Of a stretch of 64,000 bases of DNA, positions 56,849-64,000 are shown one piece after another. The stretch's first letter is position 1; each line of letters begins with the position of its first letter. Source of the DNA: Xenoacremonium recifei. Lineage: Eukaryota > Ascomycota > Sordariomycetes > Hypocreales > Nectriaceae. The translations under genes and the position numbers were made by a program. The notes under the pieces are model-generated. The model did no database searches. It had not been told where the DNA came from and worked only from the letters and a program-made list of their open reading frames with translations. Location of the stretch: NCBI GenBank assembly GCA_012184525.1, contig WOFQ01000048.1, positions 186,001-250,000 of the forward strand, written 5' to 3'.

Positions 56849-57434
56849 TTTGGCTGTCGGTCGTCCACCGGGCTGAAGCTCTGTTCGCTAGAAGAGGGTC
56901 GATTACGGCGAAACTCCAAAATTTCCCGTGTGACCTGGTGGCAGACTCGAGCTTGGAAGATTGTCCTGGCGGTGCCCGAATTTTTTGAATATCGGCTGCC
57001 TTGAAGCACCGCGTCGCCCGGTGGCCGGCGAAAGAAAAGTCCGGGCTTCAGGGACCCAACGAGGGGCAAGAGCGACCCTTGCCTTGCGGTGTGACTCCCT
57101 GGCGTCATCCATCAGAACCCCACCATGGAAAGCTGCCCAAGCCAAGGCTGCCCCGCCATCGTACGCCCCTCCATCAACTCGCAGCTTCAACTCCAAACTC
57201 TCACGTCGACAACTCACTTTTGCTTGCGCCCATAAGGGTTTTGTTTTTGCTAAGTTCAGCTAGACAAAAGTTTGTCATTTCGATCAGGTACATAAGGAGC
57301 TCGACCCCTGCTGTTCTTGCCCCTCCAACTTCGACTCGCATTGTTCTCGATCATCTTCACAGCTTACATATACGATACCCTGATCGCTATACCAGCAACT
57401 CCTCTTACAACTCATCACACAGAATACAACGGCC
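56849..57434. promoter_or_regulatory. Divergent promoter of cct5 and hbs1
   Basis: 586 bases between two housekeeping genes. The hbs1 side is C/T-rich leader. No specific factor site is recognised. Confidence 0.5.
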
Positions 57435-60076
57435 ATGTCTCGCCATCGCATTGTTCACACGTTCGACGCGGACGAGATCGTGTCCGAATTTGACGGAGAT
57501 GACTACGAGGAAGAGGAAGATGAGCTGAGCCCTGAGGATCGGGCCGCCATGACAGAAGGAACTGCCGAAGTGCGACGACTGCTGGGAGCATCGGCCAACA
57601 AGGTCACAACGAACCAAATCCAGGAGGCCCTCTGGCACTACTATTATGATGTCGACAAGTCGGTGACGTATCTGGCCAAGACCTTCATTGCGCCAGCCCC
57701 AAAACCAACACCGAAGAAAACTCCGGAAGGTGAGTTCAACATAATCTCGTTGTCTTTTATGAATCCCGTCGCGGGGAGGAGAGTCGGAGCGAACAGAGGG
57801 TATCCGGCATTCGGAAATAGCCTGGACTCGACCATCACACCTTTCCACCCCAACGGCCTGCCAAATGTCTCGGCCTTCCCAACAACCCGGATCTCCTACG
57901 CTGGTTTCTTCCACGACATGCCCTGGTTGAAGACGCCCCAAGACCGCCAAACAACGTTCATCGAGTCTGCTGCCCCTAAGGGTGGCTTGTTGGGTGGCGG
58001 TGCGGACACGCCAAAGATGTCAAAGCTTCAAGCTCTTGCCGCAGCGAGAAAGAAGAAGACCGAAGAAAAGAAGATGCAAGAAAACCTTGAACATACGGAG
58101 AAGAAGGTTGAGAAGCTCACAATTTCCGACGATGCCGCCCCACAAAAGGAAAACCGGAAGCCTTCTCTAGGTTCAGCCAAACGACAAAAGATCTCAGAGT
58201 CGAAGGCAGCAACTTCAGTGCATCTACCCGCCATATCCCAACATCTCGATGGCGAGTCCTTGGCGAAGAAGAACGACCTACCCGAGGAGAATGAGACTTC
58301 GCGTTCTAGTCAGACAGAGTCCAAGTCGCTCAAGCGCAAAGATCCGGACACGATGGACGAATCATCGTTCCCTCAGAAGGGTGTGGTGGTCGGGCGCAAG
58401 GCTCCGTCTGCTTTTGCTCGAGCACTTTGCGGTCCTGCTCTGAGAAGGGTTCAGTCAGGAAACCGAGAGATTGAATACTTCCCCATGCCACATACCTTCT
58501 CTCCGCTCTTCAACCCCAAAGCATTCGATGAACCGAGTCCAGACGACATTGTTTTTGCAGCCCAAGCGAAAGGTTCGAATTTTGCAAAGGGCAAGTAAAG
58601 GGCTAATTCTAATCTCTCTCCAGCGGGAAAGAAGAGCACGCCGGCTGCGAAAACCACCAAGAAACCAGCAAAGGATGGATCGAAGGAGGATCAAGTTTCT
58701 AAAGAGGTCTCGGACTTGAAGATTGATGATGTGCCACCGCCAAAAAGCAAGGGATTGGACGTCCTCAAGGAGTTTGAGAAAAGTGTCAACAAAAGGAGCA
58801 TTAGCTTCGTGGTCGTCGGTTCGTAGCCACCTGCCCTTGCTTCAAGATTCGAATTAACAAATTTTTAGGCCATGTTGACGCTGGAAAAAGTACCCTGATG
58901 GGGCGATTACTCTTAGAACTCAAATTTGTTGAGAAACATACTATCGACCGGTATCGAAAGCTTGCTGAGAAGACCGGTAAACAGTCATTTGCTTTAGCAT
59001 GGGTCATGGATCAAAGAGCTGAAGAGCGCGAGCGCGGTGTCACAATCGACATTGCCACGAACCACTTCGAGACGGAGAAAACAAGCTTCACTATTCTGGA
59101 TGCGCCAGGTCACCGAGACTTCGTACCCAATATGATTGCAGGGGCAAGCCAAGCAGACTTTGCGATCCTCGTCATTGACGCCAACACGGGAGCTTTTGAG
59201 AGGGGCTTGAAGGGGCAGACCAAGGAGCATGTCCTGCTTCTGCGTAGTCTCGGTGTTCAAAGGCTCGTCATCGGTGTGAACAAACTGGATATGGTCGACT
59301 GGTCTAAGGAGCGATTCGAGGAGATCGAACAACAAGTCTCTGGGTTTTTGATCGGGCTGGGGTTCCAAAGCAAGAACGTCTGCTTCATCCCCATCTCTGG
59401 ATTGAACGGCGACAATCTTGTGAGGCGGACGGAGGCTACTGCTGCCTCATGGTATACTGGCCCGACCTTGATCGAAGCTCTGGAAGATGCCGAGCCTTCA
59501 TCACAACGTGCTCTGAAGAAGCCCTTCCGGATGACCATTTCGGAGATCTTCCGATCGCAGCAGGGGGCTGTTACCGTGGCAGGTCGGGTTGACTCAGGTT
59601 CGCTACAGATCGGCGATGTTCTTCTCGTCCAACCTAGTGGAGAGGAAGCCTATGTCAAATCCATCATGGTGGACACGGACATGCGGGACTGGGCAGTCGC
59701 TGCGCAAAGTGTCAGCATCGCATTGTCCAACATCGACCCCATCCATGTTAGAGTTGGGGACATGCTCTGTCACAAGACCAGCCCTATCAACTGTTCGGAC
59801 ACATTTGTCATGAAAGCGATGGCCTTTGAGCATCTGATGCCTATGCCGGTCGACCTGCATAGGGGTCGACTCCACGCCGCGGGTCAGATCCAGTCCATTA
59901 CCGCATCCCTTGACAAGGCCACGGGGGCAATTATCAGGAAGAAGCCGAGAATTGTACAGCCGGGTGCTGTAGCTCGGGTGGTAGTCAAGCTTGCGTCCAA
60001 GGTACCCTTGGAGTCGGGCCAACGCGTGGTGATACGGAGTGGTGGAGAGACGATAGCGGCAGGGCTTCTAGAGTAA
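57435..60076 (+). CDS. hbs1: Ribosome-rescue GTPase Hbs1
   Basis: Three exons, 57435-58572, 58624-58818 and 58869-60076, give about 846 residues. The HBS1 N-terminal domain (EDELSPEDRAAMTEGTAEVRRLL, ALWHYYYDVDKSVTYL) is followed by a long disordered Lys/Ser/Glu-rich linker. The EF-Tu-like GTPase core starts at about 445 with G1 GHVDAGKST, then ERGVTID, DAPGHRDF, NKLD and the G5-like SGLNG, followed by domains II and III (VTVAGRVDSGSLQIGD; RVVIRSGGETIAAGLLE at the end). It works with Dom34/Pelota on stalled ribosomes in no-go and non-stop decay. Introns 2 and 3 (51 and 50 nt) have weak-looking donors GTTCGA and GTTCGT but restore AQAKAGKKS and VVVGHVDAGK. A further in-frame 69-nt intron starting GTGAGT at 57730 is possible, which would shorten the protein to 823. 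Confidence 0.95.
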
Positions 60077-60630
60077 GATAGTGTGGCAAAAGAGTTTCCG
60101 AAATGAAGATTAAGGGCAATATCATTAGCGCTGGGATTCTATAGTAACGACTGCGATGAATTATGCTGTTCATATGCATGGAGTAAGGTCTTACTGTAGG
60201 TATCAGCATTTTTTTTGGAGGGTCTCCCAATCATTCTCGTATCAGCACAAAGCCACACAATACTTTAAGGGTTATTACTTTTTGGGGGTTTGGAAGGAGG
60301 AAAAAAAGAAAGGAATGATGACTACCTAGGTAAATTAACCACAGAGTTATGTATTATTTTGTGTGACTTAAGTGGCTTCGAAATACGACCACACAGTGCA
60401 CTCGTTGACATCCATCGCTGAAACCTAGTAGTAGCTCCAATACGTCTACATGCGCGTCCGACAATGCAAGGTGATACGCCGTGTTTCCCTTATTATATAC
60501 TTCGTTCCTACAGGCATCAGAATTGAGCTGTTCTCTAACATCCTCAGTATTACCTATCTGTAAATACGTCCTTCAGACCTTTTCCAGATTTTGCATCTTA
60601 CTATCCGTTCTATTACTGCTTCAATGAATA
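60077..60630. other. Intergenic spacer between hbs1 and the HET gene (convergent)
   Basis: 554 bases, AT-richer than the genes, holding two 3' UTRs. No gene or repeat is seen. Confidence 0.5.
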
Positions 60631-62388
60631 CTAATTGGCGTCAGAAGGAGATGCAGGATTTCGTCCCTTTAGCAGTTTAAGTCCTCGCCATTTGGACAAT
60701 AGTTGAACGAGCGGTCGCGACTTTTTAGGGACTTGTGCATTTTGCGATTCGACAGGTACCTTCGGGGGGTGTTCTGATAGCATTGTGCGTTCTGCCAGCT
60801 GTCGCCGTCTTTGTAGCAATTCGAGTTCTGCTGGCCCTTTGCGTTTTGCAAGACAATTGCGTGTGTGTGTGCACGTAACGCATCCTGTAGACCAGCTCGA
60901 TATATCTCGCTCCCTGAATATTTTAAAGCTGAGAATGGCTGGTGAATGGATCGGATTCTTGGGGTTGATTATCAATGAGTTGGTCTTTTCGCCAAAAAGA
61001 ATGTTGACTTTCACGTCTCCGTGTTGGAGTACCTCGTCCACCTCAGGATCCTTTCCCAGCTGTATTGCGAGAGAACGAAGCAATTTTGGTGCATCAAGTT
61101 CTCCTTCATTCAGAAGATGTACAAGAAGCATTGCTGTTCTCCGGGCTCCCCCAAGATGAGGAGACGCACGCACACGTACAGAAAACCTTGGATCCCCTCC
61201 TTTTAACGACAGAACTGCCAGATTTTCTTCATCTGTCTGTCCCGGGCTTCCTGTCACGTCGAACGACAGAACTGCTGGGTTTTCTTCATCTGTATGTCCC
61301 GGGCTTTCTGATACGTCGCCCGCTAAGTGAAGAGCCCATTTCAGCGTTTTTGCAGCAATCTGCGGGACAGAGAGTGTGAGCTCAGGAAGCTCGAATGGTG
61401 GGAAGTAATAGCTGTCATCAAGAACTTCTCCGAATAGAATAAAGCTTGCCGTATCCCGAAGCACCGCGTCTATCGACTTATGATAGCAAGGGTAGAACGT
61501 GGCGGGGTCGGAAGCGTCTTCGGATATGCCGAGCAAGGCATAAATTTTATCTGCAGGTATCGTGGCCAGACTATCCGCAAATTTGACGAGCAAAGAATGG
61601 AGGTCTCGTTTAGAGGACCACCAGGACTTTGTACGTATACGTGGCATAATGTCCAATACTGCCTGCGTGCTTTCTCTGACCTCCAGGTACATCAACGAAG
61701 GCATCAAAGCGAAGATTCGCGCAGGACAAGAGGACGACCCGCACAGGACTTGTGCTATTCTCGCGTTGGCCGCTTCCTGAATGATCCAAACCCTGTTGAA
61801 CCACGGCTTCTCCAAAAGCTCAGCAAGACCTCTTCTATAAATCGCGAATGAATCCGTGTCGAGAAGGTGTATTAGCTCGCTCATGAAACGACGACAAAGC
61901 GTAAGCCAGTCCTCTCCGCTTTGCCTCTCGACCTCGATTGCTTTTGCGTCAACCCAGACAGCTAATTCCATGAGTTGGTCAATATATCCATTGCTATGCC
62001 CAAGCCATATGAGGACCTCGTCTGCACCCGCGTAGATGTGGGTCATCTGCCTCACTTGATGACCCTTTTCTTGATCATCGGCTTGGTTGATGCAAATAGC
62101 ATCCACCCAGAGAATAACGTCCTCGATGGGTCGCCTTATATGCTTCATCGCTGAGTATAGGTTTTCAGTCGCGTGAAAATCTTGGCCATCAACGTTTATA
62201 CGATTCGTGTGAGCCGTATCATAACCCCAGGTGTAAGACAATGCATTATATGCCGGTCCCATCTTCTGACCCGAGTAGGAGCTAAATAGCTCACAGACAA
62301 TTTCATCGTCTGGCTTTCCTTTGAGAAGCCGTAAAAGCCGAATCGAGTTTCCGACTCTGTCCAAAGGGTTGTACTGAAGAGCTGCCAT
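60631..62388 (-). CDS. HET-domain protein (heterokaryon-incompatibility type)
   Basis: Single exon of 585 residues. HET-domain motifs are YNALSYTWG (47-55), LWVDAICINQ (93-102) with the following QVRQMTHIYAGADEVLIWLG, and FNRVWIIQE (197-205). A helical region follows to about residue 340, with the family-typical ATIPADKIYALLGI. The C-terminus is lineage-specific and basic (KWRGLKLLKGRN). HET domains trigger programmed cell death on nonself recognition in ascomycetes; this protein has no NACHT or WD repeats of its own. A 57-base tandem duplication around 61208-61321 gives two copies of SPG-x-TDEEN-x-AVLS in the middle of the protein, so this stretch is probably variable. No intron is needed, and start ATG 62388 gives the usual short lead before the domain. 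Confidence 0.92.
   Translation of the reverse strand: MAALQYNPLDRVGNSIRLLRLLKGKPDDEIVCELFSSYSGQKMGPAYNALSYTWGYDTAHTNRINVDGQDFHATENLYSAMKHIRRPIEDVILWVDAICINQADDQEKGHQVRQMTHIYAGADEVLIWLGHSNGYIDQLMELAVWVDAKAIEVERQSGEDWLTLCRRFMSELIHLLDTDSFAIYRRGLAELLEKPWFNRVWIIQEAANARIAQVLCGSSSCPARIFALMPSLMYLEVRESTQAVLDIMPRIRTKSWWSSKRDLHSLLVKFADSLATIPADKIYALLGISEDASDPATFYPCYHKSIDAVLRDTASFILFGEVLDDSYYFPPFELPELTLSVPQIAAKTLKWALHLAGDVSESPGHTDEENPAVLSFDVTGSPGQTDEENLAVLSLKGGDPRFSVRVRASPHLGGARRTAMLLVHLLNEGELDAPKLLRSLAIQLGKDPEVDEVLQHGDVKVNILFGEKTNSLIINPKNPIHSPAILSFKIFRERDISSWSTGCVTCTHTRNCLAKRKGPAELELLQRRRQLAERTMLSEHPPKVPVESQNAQVPKKSRPLVQLLSKWRGLKLLKGRNPASPSDAN
61208..61321 (-). repeat. 57-bp tandem duplication inside the HET gene
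   Basis: GACAGAACTG recurs 57 bases apart (61208 and 61265), with most of the unit conserved. In protein this is SPGHTDEENPAVLS then SPGQTDEENLAVLS, a 19-residue period. It keeps the frame. Confidence 0.85.
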
Positions 62389-64000
62389 GGCTCCAGCTTG
62401 ACCTCGTGGCTGACCGGGGGGTCGGCAAAATGAACGCCCAAAGATACTGCAGCAAAAGATGAATGCGCCATTAAAACTCTCAGAATCCTGGCCTGGTCGC
62501 CCCTTTTAAGTTCAGAAGAAGGATGCCTAAGTCTGGAGACTGCTCTGTTCCGTTGACCAGGCCAAGCTGTGCCGCAAGGCGAAACTGAAGGCCAATGGGC
62601 CTACATGGTCGCGACCACGGCCAACGACCTCACATTAGACGTCTCAAAACCAGGCGAGGCAGCCACAGCCTCTTGTTAGGCATATTCGAATGTCGAGAGG
62701 CAGCCCATTGTAATGCAAAGTGTTGCACATCAATTAAGTGTTTCTTGCTAACCTGTAGTATTGTTGCGTAGACCGTAGAGGCAGCAACTTTACTCTTGTT
62801 GATGTCCTGTAGATGCTTCGTAAGGGCGCTGTTCTTAAGTAACGAAAAATATTTAATTAGATGCCGTCTTAGTAGACTTCATGAGGAAGAATGTTCGATA
62901 TCACCTGTAGTCGAAGATTTTTGAACTATGATTCCTAAGAGGACACTATGACAAGAGTGACAACGAGGAGCGGATCGCCACAGACGAAGTAGTCTCTAAC
63001 GTTGCACGTGGGTATCATTGATGGGATGGACCAGACAAAATCGGGGTTCTTTCCTCAAAGAACGCATAGTTGTCTATTAGAGTCAAAAGGGCCACGCTGG
63101 CATATCGAAGTGCCTTCATCAGCGCCACCTAACCAACGGCGCTGTTACATATACATTGTCTGACAATATTAATGACGATGGGTCCAGTGTGAGCAAAAGG
63201 GCGTTTGTCCTGCCAAAAGGAAGAGAGGATCTCAAAGAGCAGGCCAGGAATGCCATTCCCCACTGGGGGTGGCTGCTGTCATTGGGACAGATTTCGAGAA
63301 TATTCCGACATGACCCATGCTGGAGACAAAGAAACCGCCGGAGGTGCCACTCGCTAGCCATTTGGTTGAGGGGCGTCGCCGTCAGCCTTTTGCCATCGTC
63401 AGGCAGTGCAGCAGTCATATCTGGATCTGACTCATTCAAGGACGGAAGAAGGTCGAATCGCCTCGCCTTTGGGCGACAGAATGTCATCGTCAAGACACGT
63501 TGGAAAAGCTTGAAGAGGACAGACAGACAGCTCTTCGCAGCGGACGTGGGGCTAGCACGGCCCGTCGATATGGATGTGGCACTCCGGCACTCTGAGGGAG
63601 GTCCCTTTAAGCTGCCAGGGCACTGATCAGTGAGCCGCCCGACAGTGTGAACCAGCACTGTCGCAGTCTGGGGAGCAGGTGTCATGATGTGCCGAGCGTC
63701 ACCGCCAGAGCACTTCCAGTAGGGCTGCCACACAGTGCGCATTACTAATGGTCCGTCCCCTGAACCCCTGTCACGTGGGGCCTTTGACCAGGGGCCTTTG
63801 CGGGTTTGGGGGGCGTGTGGCGGCTAAGCTAGGCTAAGCTAACGGCAACCTGAAATCTGGCCTCTTCCCTTCCAGTGAGTGCGCTGAACCGCCTGAAGGG
63901 ACACCTCAACTTTTTTGGAGACGTCTTCATAAGCGACGGGCCTCTCCTTCCGCACCGCCGCGATACCTCCTCCTTCTCTCCTTCCAACCCGGTGCAGACG
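62389..64000. other. Intergenic region to the window end
   Basis: 1.6 kb without a supported gene. Frames at 63119-63742 and 63156-63626 overlap on opposite strands and show no domain. The duplicated string GCTAAGCTA/GGCTAAGCTAA lies at about 63,823-63,842. The last 100 bases are C/T-rich and could be the leader of a gene beyond the window. Confidence 0.45.

Noticed and set aside
63119..63742. 207-codon minus-strand frame near the window end
   Set aside because: Overlaps an equally long frame on the other strand, and no domain is visible.

Overview
The window is nuclear DNA of a filamentous ascomycete, most likely a Sordariomycete. The evidence is short introns (mostly 47-68 nt) with GT..AG ends and CTAAC or CTGAC branch sites, Zn2Cys6 regulators, a HET-domain gene, a DUF1752/DUF3295 regulator, a DUF7708 protein and an AAA ATPase with a DUF7025-like region. 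I find 17 protein genes and no convincing rRNA, tRNA, CRISPR or intact transposon. Exon borders were placed by hand from splice motifs and protein continuity.

Layout. 1-14.5 kb is gene-poor and GC-rich, with one gene, an Mks1-like signalling regulator (3.0-4.8 kb). 14.5-18.9 kb holds a divergent pair: an unrecognised polytopic membrane protein and an MFS transporter. 18.9-22.4 kb is empty apart from a 37-bp dispersed repeat. 22.4-32.9 kb is a compact five-gene cluster: a DUR3-type sodium:solute symporter, an isochorismatase-fold amidohydrolase, a Zn2Cys6 regulator, an MFS transporter and an amidase-signature enzyme. Its intergenic DNA carries GATA elements and repeated CGG-N4-CCG sites, so it looks like a co-regulated nitrogen-scavenging pathway for an amide or ureido compound. 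34.1-40.3 kb is a divergent pair, an AAA+ ATPase and a DUF7708 (NLR-like N-terminus) protein, whose C-termini end in nearly the same acidic peptide. 40.4-42.5 kb encodes a CHY zinc-finger protein. 42.5-47.5 kb has no recognised gene.

47.47-48.88 kb is an HNH-nuclease gene bracketed by inverted, outward-facing telomere-like 18-bp repeats; its stop codon lies inside the telomere-like tract. 49.3-62.4 kb holds a four-exon membrane protein, a second Zn2Cys6 regulator, the housekeeping genes cct5 (chaperonin) and hbs1 (ribosome rescue) in divergent orientation, and a HET-domain gene. 62.4-64 kb has no recognised gene.

The strongest candidates for something undescribed are the 22-33 kb catabolic cluster with its shared operator-like motif, the AAA/DUF7708 pair with matching tails, and the telomere-repeat-bounded HNH block.
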